Counted from the stretch's first letter, positions 1 through 7,601 are shown. The stretch: 64,000 nucleotides of DNA from Microbacterium sp. Root166 (GCF_001427145.1 NZ_LMGL01000002.1:515442-579441), one strand, 5' to 3'. Translations and numbers: made by a program. Notes: generated by a model from the letters alone, not told the origin.

Positions 1-96
1 GAGCCGGTCGCGCAGCGCGGCGGCCAGCTCGGCCTGCGCGGCGGCGGTGCGGGTGAAGGACTCGTCATGGACGACGGCGGTCGTCAGCGCGCTCAT
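1..96 (-). CDS. N-terminal fragment, possible acyl-CoA carboxyltransferase subunit
   Basis: The first 32 codons of a minus-strand gene run off the left edge; the ATG is at 96. The visible peptide begins MSALTTAVVHDESFTRTAAAQ and continues into an Ala/Leu/Arg-rich helix ending in RDRL. An N-terminus of this kind, divergent from a TetR gene and close to a branched-chain 2-oxoacid dehydrogenase operon, would suit the beta subunit of a methylcrotonyl-CoA or other acyl-CoA carboxylase. That identification is inference from context; no catalytic domain is visible. The gene shares its upstream region, including the palindrome at 170-185, with the TetR gene. Confidence 0.4.
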   Translation of the reverse strand, partial: MSALTTAVVHDESFTRTAAAQAELAAALRDRL

Positions 97-169
97 GTCG
101 TTTCCACCAGGTGCATCTCCATTGACGTCACGATCGGATCACGTCTGTTGTCCAGACACGCCGCGATTG

Positions 170-185
170 GTTAGTGTTCACTAAC
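170..185. promoter_or_regulatory. Perfect 16-bp palindromic operator, probably for the adjacent TetR repressor
   Basis: GTTAGTG-TT-CACTAAC is a perfect inverted repeat with 7-bp arms and a 2-bp centre. It lies 31 bp upstream of the TetR start and between the two divergent genes. TetR dimers typically bind such short palindromes and repress both themselves and the divergent operon. A further GTTAG half-type sequence lies at 196-200. Confidence 0.7.
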
Positions 186-215
186 TGGAGTCCAGGTTAG
201 CGAGGATTAACTGAG

Positions 216-812
216 ATGACAAGCGGTGTCACCGAGCGCGATCGTGCCAAAGCCGATCGCCAGGCGGCGATCCTCCAGGAAGCGGCACGACTGTTCGCGG
301 AACGTGGATTCAGCGGCGTGAGCCTGGAAGACCTGGGCGGTGCGGTCGGGATCAGCGGACCTGCGCTGTACCGCCACTTCGCCAACAAGCAGGCTCTCCT
401 CGGCGCGATCCTCGTCGGAGTGAGCGAGCGCCTGCTGGCCGGGGGTCGCCGCGTGGTCGAGCAGGGCGGTACGCCCGCCGACCGGCTTCGTTCGCTCATC
501 GACTTCCACGTCGACTTCGCCCTCGAGGAGTCCGACGTCATCCGCGTGCAGGACCGCGACCTCGCCAGCCTCAGCGACGAGGACCGGCACGGCGTCCGTC
601 GCCTCCAGCGCGAGTACGTGGAGGTGTGGATCGCGATCCTCGCGGAGCTCCACCCCGACCGGACGCCGGACGACCTGCGCGTGCGCGCGCACTCCTGCTT
701 CGGACTGATCAACTCCACGCCGTACAGCGTGCGGGCGCTGCGCGAGCGTCCCGCCGACGGCCAGGTGCGCGGCATCCTCGGGTCGATGGCGTTCGCCGCT
801 CTGACCGCCTGA
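216..812 (+). CDS. TetR/AcrR family transcriptional regulator
   Basis: A 198-residue one-domain-pair repressor. The N-terminal helix-turn-helix covers about residues 18-62 and includes the typical TetR core SLEDLGGAVGISGPALYRHF; the rest is an all-helical ligand-binding and dimerisation domain without close family signature. The ATG at 216 has a GAGG ribosome site 9 nt upstream. It is divergent from the partial gene at the left edge, whose acyl-CoA-type identity would make an acyl-CoA or fatty/branched-chain metabolite a plausible inducer (inference). The 16-bp palindrome at 170-185 is the likely operator. It is convergent with the 2-oxoacid dehydrogenase operon, separated by a strong bidirectional terminator. 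Confidence 0.9.
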   Translation: MTSGVTERDRAKADRQAAILQEAARLFAERGFSGVSLEDLGGAVGISGPALYRHFANKQALLGAILVGVSERLLAGGRRVVEQGGTPADRLRSLIDFHVDFALEESDVIRVQDRDLASLSDEDRHGVRRLQREYVEVWIAILAELHPDRTPDDLRVRAHSCFGLINSTPYSVRALRERPADGQVRGILGSMAFAALTA

Positions 813-822
813 GGACAGCGAA

Positions 823-863
823 CGACGAGAGGGGGCGGATCCCGGATCCGCCCCCTCTCGTCG
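823..863. terminator. Bidirectional terminator, perfect 20-bp stem
   Basis: An exact inverted repeat: 823-842 is the reverse complement of 844-863, GC-rich with a core of five G opposite five C and a GGATCC on each side of the centre. It begins 10 bp after the TetR stop and ends 14 bp before the stop of the E2 gene on the other strand, so it can end both transcripts. There is no U-tract, as is usual in actinobacteria. Confidence 0.9.
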
Positions 864-877
864 ACGTGTGCGCGGAC

Positions 878-2257
878 TCAGCGCAGCAGCATCGCCCGTC
901 CCGGCTCACGCAGCACATCGGCCACCTCGACCAGGAAGCGCGACCCCTGCTCGCCGTCGACGAGCCGGTGATCGAACGACAGCGCGAGCGTCATGACGTC
1001 GCGCAGCGCGATCTCGCCGCGGTGCTCCCACGGCTGCCGGCGCACGGCGCCGAGGGCCAGGATGCCGGCCTCCCCCGGGTTGAGGATCGGCGTGCCCGCA
1101 TCGACCCCGAAGACCCCGACGTTCGTGATCGAGAACGTGCCGCCCATCATCTCGGCGGGCGACGTCTTGCCGGCGCGCGCGGTCTCGGCGAGGGACCGGA
1201 TCGCGTCCGCGAGCTCGACCAGCGTGAGGTCCTGGGCGTCGCGGATGTTCGGGACGACCAGGCCGCGTCCGGTCGCCGCGGCGATGCCGAGGTTGACGTA
1301 GTGGTGCTCGACGATCTCGCCGGCCGCCTCGTCCCACTTCGAGTTGAGCCCGGGGTGGCGGGCAAGGGCCAGGCAGACGGCCTTCGCAGCGACCGCCATG
1401 ACGCCGATCTTGTGGTCCTGCAGCGATCGATCCACCTTGAGCGACGCGATGAGCTCGGTCGTGGCCGTGACGTCGACGGTGACGAACGTGGTCACATGCG
1501 GCGCGGTGAAGGCGCTGCGGACCATCGCCTCGGCGGTGTGCTTGCGGACGCCACGGATGGGAGTGCGCGTGGTCCGCTCCCCCGTGACGGCCGGCACATG
1601 GGTCGGGACCGTCTCGCGCTCGGGAGCGACGGGCTGCGCGGTCATCGGCGCCCCGACTCGTTCGACGTACGCCTCGACGTCGGACCGCGTGATCAGCCCG
1701 CCCGCACCGGTTCCGTCGACCAGCGCCAGGTCGACGCCGTGCTGCCTGGCGAACAGCCGCACCGGGGGCGTGGACCGGGGCCGTTCGAGAGGGCGATCCA
1801 TCTCGACATGGTGGATCGCGTCGTGCGGCGCGGCTTCGAGCACCGCCGTGTCGCTGGCCATCGGGCGCCCTGCGGCGGCACGGGTGCGACGCTGCGGTCG
1901 CGCGTTGCCGCGCGGGGCGGCGCCGTAGCCGACGAGGTTGGGCTCCGCCTTGAGGGGCTCCTCGGCAGCCGCCTCTGCGGGACGTCCGGCCGGGGCGGGC
2001 GCGGGAGTGTCGTCACCGCCGGTGTCGAACGAGATGAGGACCGATCCGACCTCGACGACGTCGCCGGCGGCCGCGTGCAGCGCCGTGATCGTGCCGGCGT
2101 ACGGCGACGGCAGCTCGACGACGGCCTTGGCCGTCTCGACCTCGGCGATGGTCTGGTTCAGCGTGACCGTGTCGCCGACGGCGACCGACCACTGCACCAG
2201 CTCGGCCTCGGGCAGTCCTTCGCCGAGATCGGGGAGCGTGAAGTCGTGGACGGCCAT
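878..2257 (-). CDS. bkdC: 2-oxoacid dehydrogenase E2, dihydrolipoyl acyltransferase (branched-chain type)
   Basis: The 459-residue core of a 2-oxoacid dehydrogenase complex; it carries the acyl group on lipoyl-lysine and transfers it to CoA. The single lipoyl domain spans residues 1-80, with lipoylated K44 in the ETAKAVVE motif. An Ala/Pro-rich linker follows, then a peripheral-subunit-binding domain near residues 162-195 (LFARQHGVDLALVDGTG...), then the catalytic acyltransferase domain with SFDHRLVDG near the C-terminus (HxxxDG active site). It is the last gene of the operon; its ATG overlaps the E1beta stop. No E3 (lipoamide dehydrogenase) gene is in the window, so E3 is presumably shared from elsewhere. 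The branched-chain rather than pyruvate assignment rests on the separate E1alpha/E1beta and the adjacent Lrp gene. Confidence 0.93.
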   Translation of the reverse strand: MAVHDFTLPDLGEGLPEAELVQWSVAVGDTVTLNQTIAEVETAKAVVELPSPYAGTITALHAAAGDVVEVGSVLISFDTGGDDTPAPAPAGRPAEAAAEEPLKAEPNLVGYGAAPRGNARPQRRTRAAAGRPMASDTAVLEAAPHDAIHHVEMDRPLERPRSTPPVRLFARQHGVDLALVDGTGAGGLITRSDVEAYVERVGAPMTAQPVAPERETVPTHVPAVTGERTTRTPIRGVRKHTAEAMVRSAFTAPHVTTFVTVDVTATTELIASLKVDRSLQDHKIGVMAVAAKAVCLALARHPGLNSKWDEAAGEIVEHHYVNLGIAAATGRGLVVPNIRDAQDLTLVELADAIRSLAETARAGKTSPAEMMGGTFSITNVGVFGVDAGTPILNPGEAGILALGAVRRQPWEHRGEIALRDVMTLALSFDHRLVDGEQGSRFLVEVADVLREPGRAMLLR

Positions 2258-3267
2258 CAGAGCTCGACCCCGGTGAGCGAGTTCGGTCGGTCCATCACGC
2301 GGTCCACCGCGTCGAGGATCCGGTCCAGATCGGGCAGGTGGTGCTTCTCGAGCTTCGCGGGCGGGTACGGGATGTCATGCCCCGTGACGCGCTGCGGCGC
2401 CGACTCGAGGTAGTTGAAGCAGCGCTCGGTGACGCTCGCGATCAGCTCGGCTCCGACGCCGGCCTCGCGGGCCGCCTCGTGCGTCACCACGACGCGTCCG
2501 GTCTTGCGGACGGATGCGGTGACGGTGCGGTAGTCCACCGGGGAGATCGAACGCAGGTCGATGACCTCGATGGACACACCGTCGTCCTCGGCGGCGGTCG
2601 CGGCATCCAGCGCCGTCATCACCTGCGAGCCGTAGGTCAGCAGCGTGACGTCACTGCCCTCGCGGGCCACCCGCGCCAGGCCCATGGGCGGCGCGTCGGC
2701 GAGATCGACGTCGAGGTCGACCTCGCCCTTGGAGTGGTACAGGCGCTTGGGCTCGAAGAACACGACCGGGTCGTCCGACGCGATCGCCTGGCGGAGCATG
2801 ACGTAGGCGTCCTGTGGGTTCGACACCGCGATGACCCGCAGCCCCGACGTGTGCACGAAGTAGGCCTCGGGCGACTCCGAGTGGTGCTCGGCCGCGCCGA
2901 CGCCGCCGGCCCACGGGATGCGGATCGTGATCGGCATCTTCACGTTTCCGCGGGTGCGGTAGTGGAGCTTCGCGACCTGGCACACGATCTGATCGAAGGC
3001 CGGGTAGACGAAGCCGTCGAACTGGATCTCGACGACCGGGCGGTAGCCGCGGAACGCGAGGCCGACGGCCGTGCCCATGATCCCCGCTTCGGCCAGGGGC
3101 GTGTCGATCACGCGCTGCCCGCCGAACTGATCGAGCAGCCCGTCTGTGATGCGGAACACCCCGCCGAGCTTGCCGATGTCCTCGCCCATGATGAGGACCT
3201 TGGGGTCGTCGGCCATCGCGCGGCGGAGTCCTTCGTTGATGGCCTTGGCCATCGTGAGCTGCGTCAT
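2257..3267 (-). CDS. bkdB: 2-oxoacid dehydrogenase E1 component, beta subunit
   Basis: A 336-residue transketolase-type beta subunit of the E1 decarboxylase. The N-terminal pyrimidine-binding half shows MGEDIGKLGGVFRITDGL and PLAEAGIMGTAVGLAFRG, and the C-terminal transketolase half includes EVIDLRSISPVDYRTV, both typical of branched-chain and acetoin/pyruvate E1beta. With E1alpha it binds thiamine diphosphate at the subunit interface and reductively acylates the E2 lipoyl group. Its start overlaps the E1alpha stop by 4 bp and its stop overlaps the E2 start, so the three proteins are translationally coupled at fixed ratio. Confidence 0.95.
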   Translation of the reverse strand: MTQLTMAKAINEGLRRAMADDPKVLIMGEDIGKLGGVFRITDGLLDQFGGQRVIDTPLAEAGIMGTAVGLAFRGYRPVVEIQFDGFVYPAFDQIVCQVAKLHYRTRGNVKMPITIRIPWAGGVGAAEHHSESPEAYFVHTSGLRVIAVSNPQDAYVMLRQAIASDDPVVFFEPKRLYHSKGEVDLDVDLADAPPMGLARVAREGSDVTLLTYGSQVMTALDAATAAEDDGVSIEVIDLRSISPVDYRTVTASVRKTGRVVVTHEAAREAGVGAELIASVTERCFNYLESAPQRVTGHDIPYPPAKLEKHHLPDLDRILDAVDRVMDRPNSLTGVEL

Positions 3268-4394
3268 CGTGCCGCCTCCTCGGAGTCGGTGCCGAAGCCG
3301 TCGAGGTAGGCGCCGAACCAGGCGCGCTGCTCCTCAAGTCCCGAGTGGGGCTCTGCGTAGACGTGGTCGAGCACCCCGATGGGCTCGCGGCTCGTCGCGC
3401 CGAGCGCGGCGGCGCGCACGGCGGCGCCGAGCTCGTCGGCGTCCGCGGCGACGGCGGCGGCGAAGTCGTCGTCGAAGGCGTCCTCGTTGCGCAGCAGCGC
3501 CTCGACGCGGTTGATGGGGTCTCGGCCCTTCCAGCGCTCGACCTCGTCCTTGTCGCGGTAGCGGGTGGGGTCGTCCGAGGTGGTGTGCGGCCCCATCCGG
3601 TACGTGACGGCCTCAATGAAGGCGGGGCCGTTGCCCTTGCGGGCGTTGTCGAGGGCCCAGCGCATCGCGGCGAGGCAGGCGAGGACGTCGTTGCCGTCCA
3701 CGCGCATACTCGGGATGCCGAAGCCCGGTGCGCGGCCGGCGATCGGGAACTTCGCCTGGACCGTGACGGGCTCGGAGATCGCCCACTGGTTGTTCGTGCA
3801 CACGAACACGACCGGCGCGCGGAACGACGAGGCGAAGATCATGGCTTCGTTGACGTCGCCCTGGCTGGTGGCGCCGTCGCCGAAGTACGCGGCGGACGCC
3901 TGGTCGGTCCCGTCGCGCTGGATGCCCATCGCATAGCCCACCGCGTGGAGCGCCTGGGCGCCGATGATGATCTGGGGCGTCGCCGTGTTGATGTCGTAGG
4001 GGTTGTACGTCGAGTGCTCCTCGCCGCGCCAGGCCAGGACGAAGTCGGCGGGCTTGGCGCCGCGCACGAAGTTCACCCCGATCTCGCGGTAGCTCGGGAA
4101 TGCGAAGTCGTCGGAGCGGAAGGCGCGGGCGGTGCCCACCTGGACGCCTTCCTGGCCCTGGCACGGCGCCCAGAGGCCCAGCTGGCCCTGGCGCTGCAGT
4201 GCGACTCCCTCGGTGTCGATGCGTCGCACCAGCACCATGTCGCGATAGAGGCTCCGGAGCGCCGATGCATCGACGTCCTTCACCCACTGCTCGAGCTCGG
4301 GGTCGACCACGCGCTGCCCGTCAGGGGTCAGCAGCCGTGCGACGTCATCGGTGTCTGTCGCAAGATCGGCGGTGGGGGTCAGGGTGTGCGTCAT
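3264..4394 (-). CDS. bkdA: 2-oxoacid dehydrogenase E1 component, alpha subunit
   Basis: The thiamine-diphosphate-binding alpha subunit (376 residues), which catalyses the decarboxylation step on branched-chain 2-oxoacids. The TPP/Mg motif GDGATSQGDVNEA followed about 30 residues later by NNQWAIS is intact. I place the start at 4394 because GAGGAG lies 8 nt upstream; the in-frame ATG at 4400 has only 2 nt of spacing. This is the first gene of the bkdA-B-C operon, divergent from an Lrp-type regulator that probably controls it. A TPP-dependent pyruvate dehydrogenase of the alpha/beta type is the alternative reading. Confidence 0.93.
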   Translation of the reverse strand: MTHTLTPTADLATDTDDVARLLTPDGQRVVDPELEQWVKDVDASALRSLYRDMVLVRRIDTEGVALQRQGQLGLWAPCQGQEGVQVGTARAFRSDDFAFPSYREIGVNFVRGAKPADFVLAWRGEEHSTYNPYDINTATPQIIIGAQALHAVGYAMGIQRDGTDQASAAYFGDGATSQGDVNEAMIFASSFRAPVVFVCTNNQWAISEPVTVQAKFPIAGRAPGFGIPSMRVDGNDVLACLAAMRWALDNARKGNGPAFIEAVTYRMGPHTTSDDPTRYRDKDEVERWKGRDPINRVEALLRNEDAFDDDFAAAVAADADELGAAVRAAALGATSREPIGVLDHVYAEPHSGLEEQRAWFGAYLDGFGTDSEEAAR

Positions 4395-4492
4395 CGTCAT
4401 CACTCCTCGGTGCAACCCTCCCTCGTGAGGAGAGGCGTCGTGGCTACCGGCATCTTCGCCGACACCTCAACGGTACGTCGGTGTCGCACCTC

Positions 4493-4519
4493 GCTCAAGC
4501 ATGCGCGATCGGCTTGAGC
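4493..4519. promoter_or_regulatory. Inverted repeat, candidate Lrp operator in the bkd/lrp divergent promoter
   Basis: GCTCAAGC at 4493-4500 and GCTTGAGC at 4512-4519 are exact reverse complements with an 11-bp spacer (centre-to-centre 19 bp, nearly two helical turns). The pair sits in the 171-bp region between the divergent E1alpha and Lrp starts, just upstream of the Lrp -10. Lrp/AsnC proteins typically bind such imperfectly AT-rich inverted repeats and autoregulate. Confidence 0.55.
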
Positions 4520-4551
4520 ATGTTGACAACCAACAGGCCGAATGGCCGTGC

Positions 4552-4557
4552 TAACCT
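4552..4557 (+). promoter_or_regulatory. Leaderless promoter -10 (TAACCT) of the Lrp gene
   Basis: TAACCT lies 8 nt upstream of the ATG at 4566, the distance expected when transcription starts at the A of the ATG. There is no Shine-Dalgarno sequence. A TTGACA is present at 4523-4528 but is too far (23 bp) from this -10 to be a normal -35 partner. Confidence 0.55.
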
Positions 4558-4565
4558 TGCGCACT

Positions 4566-5039
4566 ATGAGCGCCCTCGATCACGTCGACCTCGAGCTGCT
4601 GGCAGCCCTGTCGGCAGACCCTCGCGCCACGGTCGTCGCTCTCGCGGAGCGGCTCGGCCTCTCGCGCAACACCGTTCAGGCCCGCATGGCGCGTCTGGAG
4701 CGCTCCGGCGTCTTCCTGTCGTACGAGCGCGCCATCTCATCGTCGTCGCTGGGCTACCCGATCGAGGCGTTCATCAGCGTCATCGTGCGGCAGGCAGAGC
4801 TGCCGCGAATCACCGCCGATCTCTCGCGCGTGCCCGAGATCGTGCAGGCGCACGGACTCTCCGGTCAGGTCGATCTGCTGGTCCGTGTCGCCTGCCGCGA
4901 TACCCAGCACCTGTTCGACACGGATGCCCGCATCCTCGCGATCGAGGGCGTCGAGCGCACCGAGACGTCGCTCGTGATGGGCGAGGTCATCCCCCACCGC
5001 GTGATGCCGCTCATGGAGCTGGCCCGGCGCGACTCCTGA
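4566..5039 (+). CDS. Lrp/AsnC family transcriptional regulator (BkdR-like)
   Basis: A 157-residue protein with an N-terminal winged helix-turn-helix (about residues 7-55, ATVVALAERLGLSRNTVQARMARLERSG) and a C-terminal RAM/Lrp ligand-binding domain (about 70-150). Start chosen at 4566, which the family N-terminus supports; an upstream ATG at 4542 would add eight residues but overlaps the promoter. It is divergent from the branched-chain dehydrogenase operon, the classical arrangement of BkdR, so branched-chain amino acids or their keto acids are the likely effectors (inference). An inverted repeat at 4493-4519 is the probable binding site. Confidence 0.92.
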   Translation: MSALDHVDLELLAALSADPRATVVALAERLGLSRNTVQARMARLERSGVFLSYERAISSSSLGYPIEAFISVIVRQAELPRITADLSRVPEIVQAHGLSGQVDLLVRVACRDTQHLFDTDARILAIEGVERTETSLVMGEVIPHRVMPLMELARRDS

Positions 5040-5043
5040 GCCG

Positions 5044-6048
5044 CTACGGCAGCGGAACGGCAGGCGCCGGGATCGAAGGCGTCGGTGCCCTCCGCAGATC
5101 GTCGAGCTTGACCAGGACGACGCCGGCGAGGATCAGCGCGCCACCGGCGAACTGGATGGGTGCCGGCACCTCGGCGAGGAAGATCCACGCGAAGCCGAGC
5201 GCAAACAGCACCTCGGACAGCCCGACGAACGACGCGACCCGGGCTCCGACGCGCGGCACGGCCATCACGCCGAGCGCGTAGCCGAGGGTCGTCGCCACGC
5301 CGGCCACCCACAGGAGCGGCACGAACCACGGCACCTCGACGCCGGCGAGCACCACCGAGACGGCGGGCGCGTGGAACGGCATGATGCCGACCAGGCACAG
5401 CACGCCCATCATCGCCGCGCCCGCCAGCAGGCCGCCGGCGGCCAGCGCGAGCGGCGGAAGATCGTCGCCGGCGCGCTCGGAGATCACGAAGTAGACGCAG
5501 ACGCAGACCGCGGCGGCGAGGGCCAGGAGCGTTCCGATCAGATCGAACGACGCTCCGGAGATGTCGACGACCAGCACCAGGCCCACGACCGCGACGCCCG
5601 AGCCCCACAGCACGAGAGCGGAGGGCTTGCGCCGCGTTCGCAGCCACACGAACGCCACGAGCATGACCGGCGCGAGGTACTGGATGAGGAGCGCGATGGC
5701 GACCGGCATCCGCTGCATCGCCGAGAAGAAGAAGAGCTGGCACCCGAGCACCGGCATCAGGGCGAACCCGAGCAGAAGCCGCCAGTGACGCTTCAGGAAC
5801 GACGGCTGCCGCCGGATCGCGGCGAAGAACGCAGGAGAGAGGATGAGTCCTGCGACGCCCATGCGCACGAGCAGCGCCGCGCCAAGCGACCAGCCGCTCT
5901 CGAGCAGCGGCTTGATGAACGGCCCGCTCGAGGAGAACGCGAGCGCGGAGGCCACGGCCATGACGAGGCCCGTGCTGCGCATGCGGCTGGATGCCGTGAG
6001 CGGGGCGAACGTCGGGATCGACGCGGTCGAAGCGGTCATGGGAGGCAT
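5044..6048 (-). CDS. DMT family transporter (EamA/RhaT type)
   Basis: A 334-residue integral membrane protein of two EamA repeats, about ten hydrophobic helices, with typical signatures ALLIQYLAPVMLVAFVWL and GLSEVLFALGFAWIFLAEVP at the ends of the repeats. Members usually export amino acids or small metabolites; the substrate cannot be read from sequence. Two starts are possible, 6048 (MPPMTAS) and 6039 (MTAS); neither has a clear ribosome site. It converges on the Lrp gene with only 4 bp between the stops and is divergent from a CGNR zinc-finger regulator, which may control it. Confidence 0.88.
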   Translation of the reverse strand: MPPMTASTASIPTFAPLTASSRMRSTGLVMAVASALAFSSSGPFIKPLLESGWSLGAALLVRMGVAGLILSPAFFAAIRRQPSFLKRHWRLLLGFALMPVLGCQLFFFSAMQRMPVAIALLIQYLAPVMLVAFVWLRTRRKPSALVLWGSGVAVVGLVLVVDISGASFDLIGTLLALAAAVCVCVYFVISERAGDDLPPLALAAGGLLAGAAMMGVLCLVGIMPFHAPAVSVVLAGVEVPWFVPLLWVAGVATTLGYALGVMAVPRVGARVASFVGLSEVLFALGFAWIFLAEVPAPIQFAGGALILAGVVLVKLDDLRRAPTPSIPAPAVPLP

Positions 6049-6052
6049 CCGG

Positions 6053-6109
6053 CTGTCAGGAGTGAAGTGCGTTTACACTGGTGACGGTATCGAATCGCCT
6101 GTCAGGAGT
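6053..6109. promoter_or_regulatory. Direct repeat and promoter between the DMT and CGNR genes
   Basis: CTGTCAGGAGT occurs exactly at 6053-6063 and 6099-6109, 46 bp apart, flanking a TACACT hexamer at 6074-6079 that could serve as the -10 of the CGNR gene. The second copy contains the AGGAG ribosome site of that gene; the first abuts the divergent DMT start. Two identical 11-mers in a 65-bp divergent region suggest a binding site for the CGNR protein (inference). Confidence 0.45.
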
Positions 6110-6113
6110 CAAC

Positions 6114-6668
6114 ATGGTCTTCATTCATGACACCAAACGCACGCTCATGATGGTGGTCGACCTCGTGAACACGCTTCCCAGCTTCGACGACGACGACACC
6201 CTGCAGACGCCCGACGACCTGGCTCGCTTCCTGGAGACCAACCCCTACACGGGCACGATCCGGCACGACGCGGAAGAGCTCGAGTCCGTCCGTGAGCTCC
6301 GCGCGCGCCTGCGCGAGCTGTGGGCGGTCGACCGCGTCGGCGCGGTCCCCATCGTCAACGACATGCTCGCCGACGGCCGGGCACTCCCCCGGCTCGTGAT
6401 CCACGACGAGTACGACTGGCACATCCATGCGACGTCGGACGACTCCCCGCTGGCGACGCGCATGATGGTCGAGGCGGCCATGGCGTTCGTCGACGTCATC
6501 CGCGCGGACGAATACGACCGCATCCGCGTGTGCGCCGCCGACGACTGCGAGTCCGTCTACATCGACTACTCGAAGAACGGCTCGAAGCGCTACTGCGACA
6601 CCGGCAACTGCGGCAACCGCATGAACGTCATCGCGTACCGGGCGCGGAAGGCACGAGAAAGCGCCTGA
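6114..6668 (+). CDS. CGNR zinc-finger transcriptional regulator (ABATE domain)
   Basis: A 184-residue protein. The C-terminal 35 residues carry the CGNR zinc finger: C-AADD-C, then about 22 residues later YC and the signature NCGNR. The N-terminal part (MVVDLVNTLP..., residues 10-130) corresponds to the ABATE-type stress-sensing domain usual in this family. The ATG at 6114 has AGGAG 5 nt upstream; a longer frame from 6081 lacks one. Divergent from the DMT transporter and convergent with the following hydrolase, overlapping its 3' end by 41 bp. The family is regulatory by assignment, but few members have known targets. Confidence 0.88.
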   Translation: MVFIHDTKRTLMMVVDLVNTLPSFDDDDTLQTPDDLARFLETNPYTGTIRHDAEELESVRELRARLRELWAVDRVGAVPIVNDMLADGRALPRLVIHDEYDWHIHATSDDSPLATRMMVEAAMAFVDVIRADEYDRIRVCAADDCESVYIDYSKNGSKRYCDTGNCGNRMNVIAYRARKARESA

Positions 6669-7527
6669 TCGCGTCGGCTGCCGCGGCGGGCGTCTCGTAG
6701 TGGATCAGGTGTCCCACGTCGTCGATCTCGACGAGCTCGGCTGACGGGAAGAGGGTCGCGAGGTGCCGCTCCGCCTCGATCGGCGTGATGTCGTCGCGCA
6801 CTGCCGCCACCAGAAGCGTCGGCTGCGCGATGCGGGGGGCGAACGCGCGGACGTCGTTCGAGACAGACGCCACGAACGCGTCGTGCAGGACATCGCGGTC
6901 GGCGAACCGTGAGAAGTAGGTGTCGTGCTGGTCGTGGATGAAACGACGGAGGTACGGATCCTTCGTCTTCGCCATCGACTCGCTCATCACCCGCACGATC
7001 AGCCCGTTGCGCAGCAGGGCCTCACCGAGGGCTTCGGGCAGACGCGCGCCCGCCCAGTAGTAGAACACCGCCAGCCGCGTGAGCACCCCCTTCGGCCCTT
7101 CCAGCGCGGGAGCGCCGATCGGGTTGACGAGGACCACCCGCGGGGTTTCGAGCCCGCCGGCGACGGCGGCCGATACGACGATGGACCCGAAGGAGTGGCC
7201 GAGGATCACGGCGCCCGGGGCGACCGCGGCCACGAAGTCCCGCAGCCAGTGCGCATAGGCGTTGATGTCGTGGCGGACTCCGGGCAGCGGCGGCGTCTCG
7301 CCGAAGCCGGGCAGGTCGGGTGAAATGACGCGGATGCCGGGAAGATGTGCAACGACCGGCTCGAGGCCGTGGTGCTCACCGCGGAAGCCGTGCACGGCGA
7401 CCACGGTGACCGCCGCGTCCGCCGGTCCGTAGACCCAATAGGCGGTGCGCCCGCCGAGCACGTCGACCTCGAGGCGCGCGACCGGGATCTCGTCGAGCAG
7501 AGGCGCATACGGGTTGGGGACGGTCAC
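6628..7527 (-). CDS. Alpha/beta hydrolase
   Basis: A 299-residue alpha/beta-hydrolase fold enzyme. Visible are the oxyanion HGFRG (46-50), the nucleophile elbow GHSFG with S112, and a C-terminal DVGHLIHYE containing the catalytic His; the cap domain lies between about 140 and 210. Substrate unknown. The GTG at 7527 is preceded by TAGACT 6 nt upstream and no ribosome site, so the transcript is probably leaderless. Its last 41 bp overlap the convergent CGNR gene, an antisense coding overlap. Confidence 0.88.
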   Translation of the reverse strand: MTVPNPYAPLLDEIPVARLEVDVLGGRTAYWVYGPADAAVTVVAVHGFRGEHHGLEPVVAHLPGIRVISPDLPGFGETPPLPGVRHDINAYAHWLRDFVAAVAPGAVILGHSFGSIVVSAAVAGGLETPRVVLVNPIGAPALEGPKGVLTRLAVFYYWAGARLPEALGEALLRNGLIVRVMSESMAKTKDPYLRRFIHDQHDTYFSRFADRDVLHDAFVASVSNDVRAFAPRIAQPTLLVAAVRDDITPIEAERHLATLFPSAELVEIDDVGHLIHYETPAAAADAIRRFLVPSAPGTR

Positions 7528-7571
7528 GCCCCGAGTCTACGAGGGTCGACCTGCGGAGCGCCTCGACGCCG

Positions 7572-7594
7572 ATGTCGCAGGCCGCGCATACCGT
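7572..7594 (+). promoter_or_regulatory. Candidate DNA-damage (PafBC/RecA-independent type) promoter of the exonuclease gene
   Basis: ATGTCGCAG (7572-7580), exactly 8 nt, then TACCGT (7589-7594), followed by a 7-nt gap to the ATG. The spacing equals that of the mycobacterial RecA-independent damage promoter (tTGTCRgtg-N8-TAnnnT). The same nine-mer with the same spacing occurs at 12787 and, with one change, at 60659. Confidence 0.5.
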
Positions 7595-7601
7595 GAGCGA
7601 C

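Noticed and set aside
626..2413. Long plus-strand reading frame opposite the E2 gene
   Set aside because: It is antisense to a clear lipoyl acyltransferase and is Arg/Gly-rich, as expected of a shadow frame in high-GC DNA. The same applies to other very long frames, such as 44317-48327 and 22667-24967.
4523..4528. TTGACA as the -35 of the Lrp gene
   Set aside because: Spacing to TAACCT is 23 bp, longer than the usual 16-19 bp.
4542..4565. Upstream ATG as the Lrp start
   Set aside because: It would place the -10 in the coding region and adds residues not expected in Lrp/AsnC proteins.
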